The notes below the pieces were generated by a model. It ran no database searches. It worked only from the letters and a program-made list of their open reading frames with translations, and had not been told where the DNA came from. Shown here one piece after another: positions 23,558-33,088 of a stretch of 38,205 nt of DNA. The position numbers and the translations under genes were made by a program. The stretch lies in assembly GCF_000737195.2 (NCBI RefSeq), contig NZ_JALM01000080.1, forward strand, positions 1 through 38,205, given 5' to 3'. The DNA is from Sciscionella sediminilitoris (GTDB lineage: Bacteria > Actinomycetota > Actinomycetes > Mycobacteriales > Pseudonocardiaceae). The number at the start of each line of letters is the position of its first letter. The first letter of the stretch is position 1.

Positions 23558-24616
23558 TCAGCAGACGAGGAAGCCATTGTCACCGGCTTCCTGCGGGTCG
23601 CCCGGGAAATAGCTCATCGAGAATTCCGCCGTGTGCAAGGCGATGGTGAGCAGGGTCCGCCACTGCTCGGTGACCGGGAGCGTGGTGTCCGGGCGCATGA
23701 TCACCGGCGCGGCGCCCTTCCCGGAAACGATCTTCGCGCGCTCGGCCGGTTCCTGACCGGCGAGCCGGTCACGCAGCCCGGCGAGGTAGTCGAGGCGGAG
23801 CTCGGTGCTGGATTCCACGACCGGGATGGTGTCCTCCCCGGACAGTTCCGCGTCCAGGAAATGGTTGGTGTGCAACAACCAGCCGTCCGCACCCTGCTCG
23901 ATGACCGCGGTCCGCCGTGGGGACAGCTCGATGCTGACCGAGCGCCCGCGCGCCACGACCGTGAGCACGGTGGACGCGCTCACCGGCGCGGAACGAGCCA
24001 GCGCGATCGCCTCCTCGACGCTCGTCGCCTCCTCGATCACCCGCCGCGCGATCGCGTGCACCGGAACACCCGTGCCCGAACCATCGCTCGCGTGGCTGAG
24101 GATGTTGAAGTGCACACCGAGGCCGGCCTCGTTGAGCCCGATCTTGCCGAGCACACCGAATTCGGTGAACAGTTTGAACCGCAGCCCGGAGCTGCCCCGC
24201 CCGGAGAGCAGCAGCCCCTCGGGGGCGAGTTCCTCGTGCCAATCCCAGGTCTGCATGGTCTGCGGGGCGACGCCGCCGGGATTGAACACCATGGTCGAGC
24301 ACTCCCCCTCCGCCGAGGGCGGGAGGTGGGCCATGATCTCGGTCCGCCCGTCGAGCAGGGTGACCGCCGCCAGCGGAAGGCCCGCCCCTTCGGCGATCCC
24401 CTCGAGTTCCGCGGCCAGTTCCGGGGACCACCGGGCGAGCGCGGCCTGGCTGTCCGCCGCCACCGAGGCGACGGTGTCCGCGCCGACGCCCGCGGTCGCG
24501 AAGAACTCCCCGTACAACCGGCTCACCAGCCGGATCTGCTCCGCGAATGCGGCGCCGATCGCCCGCCCCCGGTCACCGGGACGCACGGAGGCTGCGTGGT
24601 GCTCGTGAAGCCGCAT
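23558..24616 (-). CDS. C45-type N-acyltransferase / amidohydrolase (isopenicillin-N acyltransferase-like Ntn hydrolase)
   Basis: 352 aa; ATG 24616 is preceded by GAAGGAG at good spacing. The sequence GECSTMVF around Cys106 matches the nucleophile region of the acyl-CoA:6-APA acyltransferase (AAT, C45) family. The downstream blocks WDWHEEL, GLNEAGLGVHFN (with the conserved Asn) and LHTNHFL fit as well. Family members are N-terminal-nucleophile enzymes, usually self-processed just before the Cys, that cleave or transfer acyl groups on amides such as penicillins or carcinine. It is downstream of ThyA (62-nt gap) and may be the last gene of the long minus-strand run. The amide substrate is unknown. 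Confidence 0.8.
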   Translation of the reverse strand: MRLHEHHAASVRPGDRGRAIGAAFAEQIRLVSRLYGEFFATAGVGADTVASVAADSQAALARWSPELAAELEGIAEGAGLPLAAVTLLDGRTEIMAHLPPSAEGECSTMVFNPGGVAPQTMQTWDWHEELAPEGLLLSGRGSSGLRFKLFTEFGVLGKIGLNEAGLGVHFNILSHASDGSGTGVPVHAIARRVIEEATSVEEAIALARSAPVSASTVLTVVARGRSVSIELSPRRTAVIEQGADGWLLHTNHFLDAELSGEDTIPVVESSTELRLDYLAGLRDRLAGQEPAERAKIVSGKGAAPVIMRPDTTLPVTEQWRTLLTIALHTAEFSMSYFPGDPQEAGDNGFLVC

Positions 24617-24678
24617 GTCACTCCTTCGCACTGCCGACCCGGTGCCACTGCCCACCGGACTCGAGGTCCGCGAATCGA

Positions 24679-25473
24679 CTACACCGCGATCGGCGCGCTG
24701 ATCCTCGGGTGCGGGTCGTAGCCCTCGACCGTGATGTCCGCGAGGGTGAACTCGTCGATATCGCGCACCGCGGGATTCAGCACCAGCCGCGGCAACGGGC
24801 GTGGTTCCCGGCTCAGTTGCTCACGGGCCTGGTCGAGGTGGTTCAGGTAGAGGTGCGCGTCACCGAGGGTGTGCACGAACTCGCCCACCTCGAGATCGCA
24901 GACCTGGGCGACCAGGTGGGTCAGCAGCGCGTAGGAGGCGATGTTGAACGGGAGCCCGAGGAAGATGTCCGCCGAGCGCTGATAGAGCTGGCAGGACAAC
25001 CGTCCCTCGGCGACGTAGAACTGGAACAGCGTGTGGCACGGCGGCAGCGCCATCCGGTCCAGATCGGCGACGTTCCAGGCACTGACCAGGTTCCTGCGCG
25101 AATCCGGGTCGGTCCTGATCCGCTCGATCACGGTGCGGATCTGGTCGATGTGCGCACCATCGGGACTCGGCCAGGAGCGCCACTGGTACCCGTAGATCGG
25201 GCCGAGCTCGCCGTTCTCGTCCGCCCACTCGTCCCAGATGCTGACCTTGTTCTCGTGCAGCCACCCGACATCGGTCGCTCCCCGGAGAAACCACAGCAGC
25301 TCGGCGAACACCGAGCGGGTGTGCACCTTCTTCGTGGTGAGCAACGGGAATCCGCTGCCGAGGTCGAAGCGCAGCTGATGGCCGAACACGCTCAGCGTGC
25401 CCGTCCCGGTCCGGTCTTGCTTGCGCGCCCCGGTGGTCAGTACGTGGTCCAGCAGGTCCAGATATGTCCGCAC
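24679..25473 (-). CDS. thyA: Thymidylate synthase ThyA
   Basis: 264 aa, the length of bacterial ThyA. GTG start at 25473 with GAGGAG 8 nt upstream. Conserved elements are all present: QDRTGTGT, the dUMP-phosphate arginines in [11 protein letters not shown], the catalytic Cys in [27 protein letters not shown] and the C-terminal PRISAPIAV. It methylates dUMP with methylene-tetrahydrofolate. The usual partner, dihydrofolate reductase, is not beside it. Instead the gene follows the dienelactone hydrolase by 12 nt, apparently within a catabolic operon. It may be the only ThyA (many actinomycetes also have ThyX) or an extra copy. Confidence 0.96.
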   Translation of the reverse strand: MRTYLDLLDHVLTTGARKQDRTGTGTLSVFGHQLRFDLGSGFPLLTTKKVHTRSVFAELLWFLRGATDVGWLHENKVSIWDEWADENGELGPIYGYQWRSWPSPDGAHIDQIRTVIERIRTDPDSRRNLVSAWNVADLDRMALPPCHTLFQFYVAEGRLSCQLYQRSADIFLGLPFNIASYALLTHLVAQVCDLEVGEFVHTLGDAHLYLNHLDQAREQLSREPRPLPRLVLNPAVRDIDEFTLADITVEGYDPHPRISAPIAV

Positions 25474-25485
25474 GGTGAAGACTCC

Positions 25486-26229
25486 TCAGCGCAGTGCGCG
25501 GTCGAGCAGCGGGAGCAGGCGATCCCAGTGCTGCTGCAAGGCGGCGGGATTGAACGCGGCGGTGTCCGACATGGTGAACCCGTGGATGCTGTCGGGGTAG
25601 ATCTCGGTGCGGTAGCTGACCCCCGCGGCCTCGAACGCCTGGTTCAGCTCGCTGATCGTCTCCGGGGTCATGTCGTTCTCCGCGAGCCCGAGGTGCACCT
25701 CGGCGGTGAGCGCGCCGACCTGGCGGTGCGGGCTGTCGGCTTCCTCGGTGACCAGCTGGGCGGGGTGGAACCCGGCCACGGCGGCCACCCGGTCCGGATG
25801 CGCGATTCCGGTGCGCATCGCCAGCAGGGCACCGATGCAGTACCCGATCGCCGCCACCGGCCCGGCGCTCACCTCGGGCTGTTCGGTGAGGAACCGGATG
25901 TAGGCCTCGGCATCGCGCAGCACCCGCTCGGTGCCGTGCTCCTCGAGCAGCGGCATCAGCTGGGCGAACACCGCGGGCCGGTTCTCCTCGCTGATGTGCT
26001 CGGGCAGCTCGAAGACCGGAGCCGGACCGCGCCGGTAGTAGAGATTGGGCACCAGCACGTAGTAGCCGTGCCCGGCGAGTTCGGTGGCTTTCCGCTCCAG
26101 TTCCGGCCGGATTCCGAAGGCGTCCGGGTACAGCAGCACTCCCGGATGCGGTGCGCCGTCCCCGGGGTGCGCGGCGAGCGCGTCGGCCTGACCGTCCGCG
26201 GTCGGGATCCGCAGCGTTGTGATGGGCAT
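25486..26229 (-). CDS. Dienelactone hydrolase family protein
   Basis: 247 aa alpha/beta hydrolase. It starts with MPITTLRIPTADGQADAL and has PGVLLYPDAFGIRPE, the nucleophile motif GYCIGA (Cys in place of Ser, as in dienelactone hydrolases), and the C-terminal IYPDSIHGFTM carrying the catalytic His. Family members hydrolyse lactones or small esters. It lies between the mannonate oxidoreductase (41-nt gap) and ThyA (12-nt gap) on the same strand. In the context of sugar-acid genes it could open an aldono- or uronolactone, but chloroaromatic-type dienelactones cannot be excluded. Confidence 0.85.
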   Translation of the reverse strand: MPITTLRIPTADGQADALAAHPGDGAPHPGVLLYPDAFGIRPELERKATELAGHGYYVLVPNLYYRRGPAPVFELPEHISEENRPAVFAQLMPLLEEHGTERVLRDAEAYIRFLTEQPEVSAGPVAAIGYCIGALLAMRTGIAHPDRVAAVAGFHPAQLVTEEADSPHRQVGALTAEVHLGLAENDMTPETISELNQAFEAAGVSYRTEIYPDSIHGFTMSDTAAFNPAALQQHWDRLLPLLDRALR

Positions 26230-26270
26230 ATGCCGAGCTTGTCACACTCCACTGGGTCCCGGCATCCGGA

Positions 26271-27704
26271 TCACCGGCTCGCGGTCCGCAGACCGGCGAG
26301 AACCTCCTCACGGAAGACCGGGTCGGCCGAAAGCCGTTCGGGTACCACGGGAATCGTATCCAGGATGCGGAGCGCGACACTCTCGTCACGATGGGTGCGG
26401 GCGATCTCCAGCAGGGCCGCGGAGTGCGGGTCCATCAGCCGGTCCGGTTGCTCCCGCGCGCAGTGGACGACCCAGCGGATCCAGGACGCGAGGACCGCGG
26501 CGACCCGGTGCGGTGGGTGACCGCGTTCCAGTGCCGCCACGGCCGTCGGGGCGAGTCGTTGCCGGATCTTCTGGCTCCCATCGGCGCCCAGTTTGGCGAG
26601 GGAGTAGGGCACCTCGGGATTCGCGAACCGGCGCAGAACCGTTGCGGCATAAGCAGCCGGGTCCGCCTCGACCACGGGCAGGTGCGGAATGATCTCCTGG
26701 TCGATCAGGTCCTCGACACCCGCCCGGATCGCCGGATCGGTGACCGCCTCGCGGACGTTGTCCTGTCCGGCGAGCAATCCGGGATAGGCGAGCGCGGTGT
26801 GCGCGGCGTTGAGGACGCGGAGTTTCAACTGCTCGTAGGGTGCGACCTCGGGCACGAACACCGCGCCCGCCTCGTCCCAGGGTGGCCGTTCGCCGAGGAA
26901 CCTGTCCTCGATGATCCATTGGCGGTACGGCTCGGTCAGCACGGCCGCGGCATCGCGCACCCCGCTCAGCCCGCGTACCTCGGCGCCGAGCGCTTCGGCC
27001 GGGCCGGGCACGATGCGGTCGACCACCGTGGACGGGAACGTGACGTGCCCGGCCAGCCACGCGGAAAGCTCCGCCTCGCGGTAGACCGGATGCTGCTGCG
27101 CGAACTCGTGCACCAGCCGTTCGGTGACGAGCCCGTTGCCGCTCAGGTTGTCGCAGGAGATCACCGCCAGCGGCCGGGTGGTGCGCCGTGCCCGTTCGGC
27201 GAGCGCCCTCGTCAGTAGCCCGATCACCGATTCGCCCGGCTCCTCGCGCACCCGATCCCTTGCTATCGCGGGATTCCCGGTGTCGAGGTGTCCGTCCGAT
27301 GTCTGCGGGTAGGCCTTCTCGGTCACGGTCAGGGTGACCACCGTGACCGCCGGATCGGCCACTTCGGCGGCGAACCGGGCGGGATGCGCGGCCGCGGACC
27401 GGGCGCGCCGGATCGAGCCGATGATCCGCGCCTCTCGGTCCTCGTCCGCGGTCACCACGGTGAACAGGCCGTCCTGCGCGGTCAGCGCATCGGCAAGTTC
27501 CGCGTTGCGCCAGGTGTAGGCGCTGATTGCGCAACCGGGATGGCGGGCGAGCACACTGTCCGCGTACACCGCCTGGTGTGCCCGGTGAAAGCCGCCGAGA
27601 CCGAGATGCACCTGCCCGACCCTGACGGATTCCGGGTCATAGTCCGGAATCCGGACTCGCCCGCGCAGCCCGGCGAGTACTTCCGGGGACAGTTCCGGGG
27701 TCAC
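26271..27704 (-). CDS. Mannitol dehydrogenase-family oxidoreductase, probable D-mannonate/fructuronate oxidoreductase
   Basis: 477 aa. GTG start at 27704 overlaps the stop of the mannonate dehydratase-like gene (GTGA). The N-terminal part has [16 protein letters not shown], the NAD-binding motif typical of the polyol/aldonate long-chain dehydrogenases. '[10 protein letters not shown]', [10 protein letters not shown] and [11 protein letters not shown] are family hallmarks, and the helical C-terminal domain contains [15 protein letters not shown]. UxuB-type members interconvert D-mannonate and D-fructuronate, others mannitol and fructose. Translational coupling to a mannonate dehydratase homologue favours the mannonate reading. 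No KDG kinase or aldolase is in the window. Confidence 0.85.
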   Translation of the reverse strand: MTPELSPEVLAGLRGRVRIPDYDPESVRVGQVHLGLGGFHRAHQAVYADSVLARHPGCAISAYTWRNAELADALTAQDGLFTVVTADEDREARIIGSIRRARSAAAHPARFAAEVADPAVTVVTLTVTEKAYPQTSDGHLDTGNPAIARDRVREEPGESVIGLLTRALAERARRTTRPLAVISCDNLSGNGLVTERLVHEFAQQHPVYREAELSAWLAGHVTFPSTVVDRIVPGPAEALGAEVRGLSGVRDAAAVLTEPYRQWIIEDRFLGERPPWDEAGAVFVPEVAPYEQLKLRVLNAAHTALAYPGLLAGQDNVREAVTDPAIRAGVEDLIDQEIIPHLPVVEADPAAYAATVLRRFANPEVPYSLAKLGADGSQKIRQRLAPTAVAALERGHPPHRVAAVLASWIRWVVHCAREQPDRLMDPHSAALLEIARTHRDESVALRILDTIPVVPERLSADPVFREEVLAGLRTASR

Positions 27705-28909
27705 CACGGATGCACCGTCCCGTCCTCGAGGCGGTTCACCGGAAGATACGCGCGCTCGTACGGATACCGTGCCGCGGCCTCCTCGTCGATCTCCACGCCG
27801 AGCCCAGCGGCGGTGCCCGGGTGCAGGAATCCCTCGGCGAACGTGTATTCGTGCGGGAACACCGCATCGGTTTCCGCCGTGTGCCGCATGTACTCCTGGA
27901 TACCGAAGTTGGGGATGGCCAGATCCACCTGCAAAGCGGCGGCCATCGCGACCGGTGAGAGGTCCGTCGCACCGTGGAAACCCGTTCGCACACCGTAGAC
28001 CTCGGCGAAGCCCGCGATCTTGCGGACGCCGGTGATCCCGCCCGCGCGGGCCGGAGGGGTCCGGATGTAGTCGATCAGCTGCTCCGCGATCAGCGTGGAG
28101 CAGTCGTGCACGCTGTTGAAGATCTCCCCCACGGCGAGCGGGGTGGTGGTGTGCGAGCGCAGCTGCCGGAACGACTGCTGATGTTCGGCGGGAGTGGCGT
28201 CCTCCAGCCAGAAAAGCCGGGAATCCTCCAGCCGCTGACCGAGCCAGGCCGCCTGGATCGGTGTCATCCGGTGGTGCCCGTCGTGCAGCAGATGCACGTC
28301 GTGGCCGTAGGTTTCGCGCAGCACGCGGAACAGTTCCGGGACGACGTTCAGGTATTTCTCCGTGGACCAGCGTTCCTCGCTCGGCAGCCCCTTCTCCGCG
28401 GGCTCGTAGTAGAGCTCGCCGCGCCCGACACCGTAGACACCACGCAGTCCGGGCACCCCGGTCTGCGCGCGTACCGCGCGGTACCCCATGGCGAGGTACC
28501 GGCCGACCGCCGCGACGGTTTCCTCGATATCGGCACCGTTCGCATGCCCGTAGACCAGCACCGCTTCCCGGCTCGGGCCGCCGAGCAGCTGGTGCACCGG
28601 CACCCCGAGTGCCTTTCCCTTGATGTCCCACAGCGCCATGTCGACCGCGGAAAGCGCCGACATGGTCACCGGGCCCCGCCGCCAGTAGGCACCGTGATAC
28701 AGGTACTGCCAGGTGTCCTCGATCGCCGCGGCGTCCCTGCCGATCAGCAGCGGCACGATGTGCTCGGTCAGGTAACCGGCCACCGCGAGTTCCCTGCCGT
28801 TGAGCGTCGCATCACCGATGCCGCTCACGCCGTCGTCGGTGGTGATCTTCAGCGTGACGAAGTTCCGTCCTGGCGAGCAGACGATGACTTCGGCTTCGGT
28901 GATCCTCAT
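27701..28909 (-). CDS. D-mannonate dehydratase-family (ManD/RspA-like) enolase-superfamily enzyme
   Basis: 402 aa, the standard ManD length. Metal and catalytic residues are in place: D210-G-H212 ([13 protein letters not shown]), E237 ([10 protein letters not shown]) and E263 (AVGEIFNS), with the C-terminal signature [17 protein letters not shown] [11 protein letters not shown] and [12 protein letters not shown]. The loop after LIDYIR reads TPPARAGG where many ManD proteins have TTVVHAGG, so the substrate may differ; weakly active and divergent ManD homologues are known. The ATG at 28909 overlaps the fusion-gene stop (ATGA), and the mannonate oxidoreductase overlaps downstream. A syn-elimination of a sugar acid is expected. 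Confidence 0.88.
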   Translation of the reverse strand: MRITEAEVIVCSPGRNFVTLKITTDDGVSGIGDATLNGRELAVAGYLTEHIVPLLIGRDAAAIEDTWQYLYHGAYWRRGPVTMSALSAVDMALWDIKGKALGVPVHQLLGGPSREAVLVYGHANGADIEETVAAVGRYLAMGYRAVRAQTGVPGLRGVYGVGRGELYYEPAEKGLPSEERWSTEKYLNVVPELFRVLRETYGHDVHLLHDGHHRMTPIQAAWLGQRLEDSRLFWLEDATPAEHQQSFRQLRSHTTTPLAVGEIFNSVHDCSTLIAEQLIDYIRTPPARAGGITGVRKIAGFAEVYGVRTGFHGATDLSPVAMAAALQVDLAIPNFGIQEYMRHTAETDAVFPHEYTFAEGFLHPGTAAGLGVEIDEEAAARYPYERAYLPVNRLEDGTVHPW

Positions 28910-30798
28910 CGGCTGACCACATTCGGCTCGTGCGGAATGGACTGCAGTGACGTGGCACCGGCCGGATCCCCGACGACGAGGTTGTCCTCGTTGCGTACGC
29001 CACCGATTCCCGGAATGTACACACCGGGCTCGATCGCGATCACGTGCCCGTCCTCGAGCACGTCCGATGCTTCCGGTTTGAGCAAGGGGAACTGTTCGTG
29101 GAACGCGACACCGACCCCGTGCCCGGTCTGGTGCGGGTAGTTCTCCGCATAACCGGCGCACTCGATGGCGTTGCGGGCCGCGGCATCCACCTCGGCACCG
29201 GTGGCGCCCGGAACCGCGGCCCTGCGCGCGGCCTCGAACGCGGATTCGGCGGCCTCGAAAACCGCGCGCTGCTGTGGATCCGGTTCGCCGATCACGAAAA
29301 CCCGGGACAGGTCCTGCCAGTAGCCGTCCGCGACCACCGCGAGCTCCATCAGCACCCATTCCCCCTCGCGCATCCGCCGGGTCGAGGAGAACTCGTAGTC
29401 CAGGTGACACTGCGAGGTCTGGGGTCCGCTCATCACGAAGGCATATCCGCGAACCCTGCTGGCGCCCCGATACCCGACGCCGAACCGTTCGATCGCGCGT
29501 TCCACCTCCGTGGCCAGGTCGATATCGCGCACCCCGTCGGCGAGCCCGTCGCGGAAGGTGCGCAGGCCGACATCGGCGATCTCCGCGCTCCGGCGCAGTG
29601 CGGCCAGTTCCGGGGCGGTCTTGCGGGCGCGCACCTTGGTGAGCTCGCGGTCGAAGAAGGCTGTCTCGGCGTTCAGCGCGGAGGCGATCACTGGACGGAT
29701 CGTCTCGTGCCGCCCGGAAACCTCGTGCGCCATATGCGGTGGCACCTGCGCCCGGAACGGTCCCTCCACCCCGATCCGGCCGCCGCCGAGCACTTTCGTG
29801 TCCACCAGCCCGCGCAGCTGCTCGTCCACGGTGTCCGCGAAGGACTGATCGGTCACCCGCCCTGCCTGGTACATCCGAATGTTCGCCCAGCCCGAGCGGG
29901 CCGCCCAGAATTCCTCACCCGCGGGAACAAGCAGCCGTGGCTCGCCGGTACGCGGCACGATCGCCACACAGGTGCCGTTCATCGGCCAGTACCCGGAAAG
30001 CGAGAGCACATTCTCCGCACTGGCCAGCACCGCGGCATCGAGCTCGTTCTCCGCGAGGGTCCGCTGCAGTGCGCGCACCCGTTCGCGGTCCTGGACCGTC
30101 GAACCGCCCAGCCGCTCGAGAATTTCCCCGGTCTCCTCGATGGCAGGCAGTGCAACCACATCGCCGTAGCCGTACGACTGCAGATCGGCCAGCAGGGCAT
30201 CGACTTCCGCGCGCTGTTCCCGTACGAGCCTTGCCGCATCGGACCCCAGCCGCGCGTATCCCAACCGGCCGACCACGCTCGCGAGCGCCCGGTCCGGTTC
30301 CTCCCCGCCGCACAGCACCGCGCTGAGATCGATCTCGGCGGCGACCGGCCCACGATTGCTGCGGGCCAGCACATCCCGGAGCTCGGCGACGGTACCGAGG
30401 GCCGAGCTCGCGGTGTCCGCGGCGCGCCCTTGCCGCACCACGACGGAAAGGCCGGGCCGTTCGCAGCGATCGGCGAGCTCGGCGACCATCTGGTCGAACC
30501 ACTCGCGTTCGCCTTCGGCACAGGTCAGCACCAGGCGCCGACAACTCACCGCCGCGGTGAAGGCGAGGATCCGGTCGAATTCCGTCCTCGGATCCTCGGC
30601 GGGTGCGACCGGGCCAAGGTCGAGCGCGCTCACCACCAGGCCCTGCCCGCGCGCCTCGACAAGGCGCTTCCACACCTGTTCGTCGACCTCGCGCCAGTTC
30701 ACCTCGACGGCGTCGAGCCCGAGTTTGTCCGCGAGCGCGAGCGCATCCTCGATGCTCGGCGTTCCGGAGGTACTGAGTGCGAACCGGGTGAATCCCAT
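28906..30798 (-). CDS. Fusion: xylose-isomerase-like TIM barrel + creatinase/Xaa-Pro-peptidase (M24) domains
   Basis: 630 aa, well above the roughly 390-460 of single M24 enzymes. Residues 1 to about 230 ([47 protein letters not shown]) follow the pattern of AP-endonuclease-2/xylose-isomerase-like barrels. A creatinase N-domain follows (about 240-375, with [18 protein letters not shown]). The M24 pita-bread domain comes last: [34 protein letters not shown] and [10 protein letters not shown]. The first metal-ligand Asp of M24 peptidases (DxG) appears as E-L-A, leaving four of five ligands, so it may be creatinase-like or metal-altered. ATG 30798 has GAGGAG 8 nt upstream. It is 22 nt after the aminotransferase and overlaps the ManD gene. 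Confidence 0.8.
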   Translation of the reverse strand: MGFTRFALSTSGTPSIEDALALADKLGLDAVEVNWREVDEQVWKRLVEARGQGLVVSALDLGPVAPAEDPRTEFDRILAFTAAVSCRRLVLTCAEGEREWFDQMVAELADRCERPGLSVVVRQGRAADTASSALGTVAELRDVLARSNRGPVAAEIDLSAVLCGGEEPDRALASVVGRLGYARLGSDAARLVREQRAEVDALLADLQSYGYGDVVALPAIEETGEILERLGGSTVQDRERVRALQRTLAENELDAAVLASAENVLSLSGYWPMNGTCVAIVPRTGEPRLLVPAGEEFWAARSGWANIRMYQAGRVTDQSFADTVDEQLRGLVDTKVLGGGRIGVEGPFRAQVPPHMAHEVSGRHETIRPVIASALNAETAFFDRELTKVRARKTAPELAALRRSAEIADVGLRTFRDGLADGVRDIDLATEVERAIERFGVGYRGASRVRGYAFVMSGPQTSQCHLDYEFSSTRRMREGEWVLMELAVVADGYWQDLSRVFVIGEPDPQQRAVFEAAESAFEAARRAAVPGATGAEVDAAARNAIECAGYAENYPHQTGHGVGVAFHEQFPLLKPEASDVLEDGHVIAIEPGVYIPGIGGVRNEDNLVVGDPAGATSLQSIPHEPNVVSR

Positions 30799-30820
30799 GA
30801 CTGTTGCTCCTCGATCAGTT

Positions 30821-32179
30821 TCAGTTGCCTGCCAGTTCGGCGAACACCGTGTCCAGCCGCGCCAGCGCTTCCTCGATGTCGGATTCGGTGTGCGCGGCCG
30901 TGATGCCGTAGTGCATGGGCGCCGCCTTGGTGCCGAAGTCGTGAAAATGCAAGCCGTTCCGGGCGCAGCCGGCGAGGAACCGGTTGTTCAGCGCGGCATC
31001 GAATTTCGTGGCACTGCGGTAATCGACCGCGGTGCCGGAGAAACCGAAGTACAGCCCGAACCGCGCGCAGAGTCCTTGCACGTGGCCGGGAATTCCGTAC
31101 CGGGCGAACAATGCGTCGAAGCCGTCGTAGAGCTTGTTCGCCACCTCGTTCAGCGCCGGATAGAACTCCGGATCCGACATCTCCTCCAGTGCGGCGAGCG
31201 CGGCGAGCACGCTGCAGAGCTGTCCGGTGTAGGTACCGCTCACGACCGCCTTGCCCATCGGGTTGAGCTGGGACATCACCTGATCCGTCCCGGTGATCGC
31301 GGCGATCGGCCAGCCGCCACCGAGCGCCTTGGCCCAGGTCGCGAGGTCCGGGGTGACGCCGTAGTATTCCGCGGCCCCGCCGAGCGCCATCCGGAAACCG
31401 GAAAGGACCTCGTCGAAGATCAGCACGATTCCGCGCCGCCTCGTCTCTTCCCGGAGTTCGGCGAGCCAGGCCGGATCCGATTTGACGCAGCCGAGGTTAT
31501 AGGAGACCGGCTCCAGGATCACCGCGGCGAGTTCGTTCTCGTACCGGTCCAGCGCGGTCTTCAACGCCGCGGAATCGTTGAACGGCACCGTGACGACGAG
31601 ATCGTCGATCGCTTTCGGAACCCCCGCACTGTCCACGAATGGCGGGACGACCGATTCGTAGGGACGCTCCGGCGTGTGCGCGTTGTAGAAGACGTAATCG
31701 TGCATTCCGTGGAAATGCCCGTCGAACTTCAGGATCTTTTCCCGCCCGGTCGCCGCGCGCGCGATCCGCAGCGCCGCCATCGTCGCCTCCGTGCCGGTAT
31801 TGGTGAACCGCACCTTCTCGGCGCCGGGCAGGATCTGACTGAGCCGCTCGGCCAGCTCTACGTGGTAGGCGGTTTCCTGGGTGCAGATCTTTCCCATGCG
31901 CAGTCCGCGTTCCACGGCCGCATTGATCTTCGGATGATTGAACCCGAGCATGCTCGCCCCGTTGGACGAGCTGAAGTCGATGAATTCATTGCCGTCCACA
32001 TCGCGAACGCGGCAGCCATCGGCCGCCGCGAAGTAGTACGGACGCCCGAGAACCGGGTTGTACCGCCCCGCCGCGGTCACACCGCCGACGGTCACGTTCT
32101 CCGCACGAGCGAAGAGTTCTTGCGAATTCGGCGCGGGCACGAGGGGCTGAGCTGCGCCGGTCACGGCTGTGTCTGTCAC
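30821..32179 (-). CDS. Class III PLP aminotransferase (glutamate-1-semialdehyde aminomutase-like)
   Basis: 452 aa from the GTG at 32179, which has GAGGAGG at ideal spacing; an ATG at 32203 lacks such support. Class III features: DGNEFIDFSSSNGASMLGFNHP, RFTNTGTEATMAALRIAR (phosphate binding), KFDGHFHGMHDY, IFDEVLSGFRMALGG with the PLP Asp, and the Schiff-base Lys in WAKALGGGWPIAA. It resembles HemL, but it is not with heme genes and the fold covers many amine and beta-amino acid transaminases. It is the first gene of the catabolic run. A TTGA-AA-TCAA palindrome at 32207-32216, just upstream of the start, is a possible regulator site. Confidence 0.87.
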   Translation of the reverse strand: MTDTAVTGAAQPLVPAPNSQELFARAENVTVGGVTAAGRYNPVLGRPYYFAAADGCRVRDVDGNEFIDFSSSNGASMLGFNHPKINAAVERGLRMGKICTQETAYHVELAERLSQILPGAEKVRFTNTGTEATMAALRIARAATGREKILKFDGHFHGMHDYVFYNAHTPERPYESVVPPFVDSAGVPKAIDDLVVTVPFNDSAALKTALDRYENELAAVILEPVSYNLGCVKSDPAWLAELREETRRRGIVLIFDEVLSGFRMALGGAAEYYGVTPDLATWAKALGGGWPIAAITGTDQVMSQLNPMGKAVVSGTYTGQLCSVLAALAALEEMSDPEFYPALNEVANKLYDGFDALFARYGIPGHVQGLCARFGLYFGFSGTAVDYRSATKFDAALNNRFLAGCARNGLHFHDFGTKAAPMHYGITAAHTESDIEEALARLDTVFAELAGN

Positions 32180-32279
32180 GGAATCCTCCTCAATGAGGTC
32201 CATTATTTGAAATCAACGTCTCATATAACGCTAGCACTGCGCTCGCCGAGCTGTCGAGACCCGGCGACGGCACGAAAAA

Positions 32280-32306
32280 GGCGGCCGATCGGTTCGATCG
32301 GCCGCC
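32280..32306 (-). terminator. Rho-independent terminator of the IclR pair
   Basis: GGCGGCCGATC (32280-32290) pairs perfectly with 32296-32306 around a 5-nt loop (11-bp stem). Read on the minus strand it is followed directly by a run of five T residues. It lies 26 bases after the stop of the second IclR gene and insulates it from the aminotransferase promoter. Confidence 0.85.
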
Positions 32307-32332
32307 AGGCAGGAAAAATCGCGCGAAGTGGC

Positions 32333-33088
32333 TCAGCCGCCGGGCGAGTGGGCCGCCCAGCAGTCCTGGATCCGGTCCGCCGCCGTGCGCAGGGCGGGCG
32401 CGTACTCGCACGCCTGCGCTGCGCTCATCCGAAACGACGGGGCCACGAGACTGATCCCGCCGACCGGATAACCCGTCTCATCGGCAACGGCGGAACCGAT
32501 CGCGCGCAGCCCCGCCTCGTCCTCCTCGTCGTCGAGGGCATAACCGTCACCGCGGATCGCCGGGAGCGCGCCGATCAACTGCGCGCGATCCACGATCGTC
32601 GTCTCGGTGATCGCCGGAAGGTCCACTTCGGACAGCAACTGCTCCGCCTCCTCGGCCGGAAGCTGCGCAAGCACGGCTTTACCGATCGCCGAGGAGTGCA
32701 CGGCCTGACTCTTCCCCACCTGCGAGGCCATCTGATAGGGATGCGGCGCGTCCAGCTTCTCGACATAGAACAGCTGCCGATGCCGGAAGACCGAAACGTG
32801 CACCGTTTCCGGTACCCGTTCCTGCAGTTCGATCATGATCCGCCGGGTCTCCGGTGGCACGCTCACCTGCCGGTAGGCCATCCCGGCAAGGGCGAACAAC
32901 CGCCGGCCCGCGCGATAGGTTCCCGAGCCGTCGTTGTGCACCAGACCGTGCTCGACCATGGTGCGCAGCATCCGGTACAGCGTCGGTTTGGGAATCTCGG
33001 TCAGTTCCTGCAGCCGCGCCAAGGGCAACCGCGGACCGTTGGCGGCCACCTTTTCGAGAATCAAGAACGTCTTGTCCATCGTCGTCAT
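32333..33088 (-). CDS. IclR-family transcriptional regulator (second of a tandem pair)
   Basis: 251 aa. Winged HTH at the N-terminus (MDKTFLILEKVAANGPRLPL, then IPKPTLYRMLRTMVEHGLV) and an IclR effector domain with SSAIGKAVLAQLP and GYALDDEEDEAGLRAIGSAV, both standard for the family. The ATG overlaps the stop of the upstream IclR gene (ATGA, 33085-33088), so the two are translationally coupled. A strong terminator follows. Position between the aminotransferase operon and the sugar porter suggests it controls one or both, with a sugar-acid or aromatic-acid ligand; inference. Confidence 0.92.
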   Translation of the reverse strand: MTTMDKTFLILEKVAANGPRLPLARLQELTEIPKPTLYRMLRTMVEHGLVHNDGSGTYRAGRRLFALAGMAYRQVSVPPETRRIMIELQERVPETVHVSVFRHRQLFYVEKLDAPHPYQMASQVGKSQAVHSSAIGKAVLAQLPAEEAEQLLSEVDLPAITETTIVDRAQLIGALPAIRGDGYALDDEEDEAGLRAIGSAVADETGYPVGGISLVAPSFRMSAAQACEYAPALRTAADRIQDCWAAHSPGG

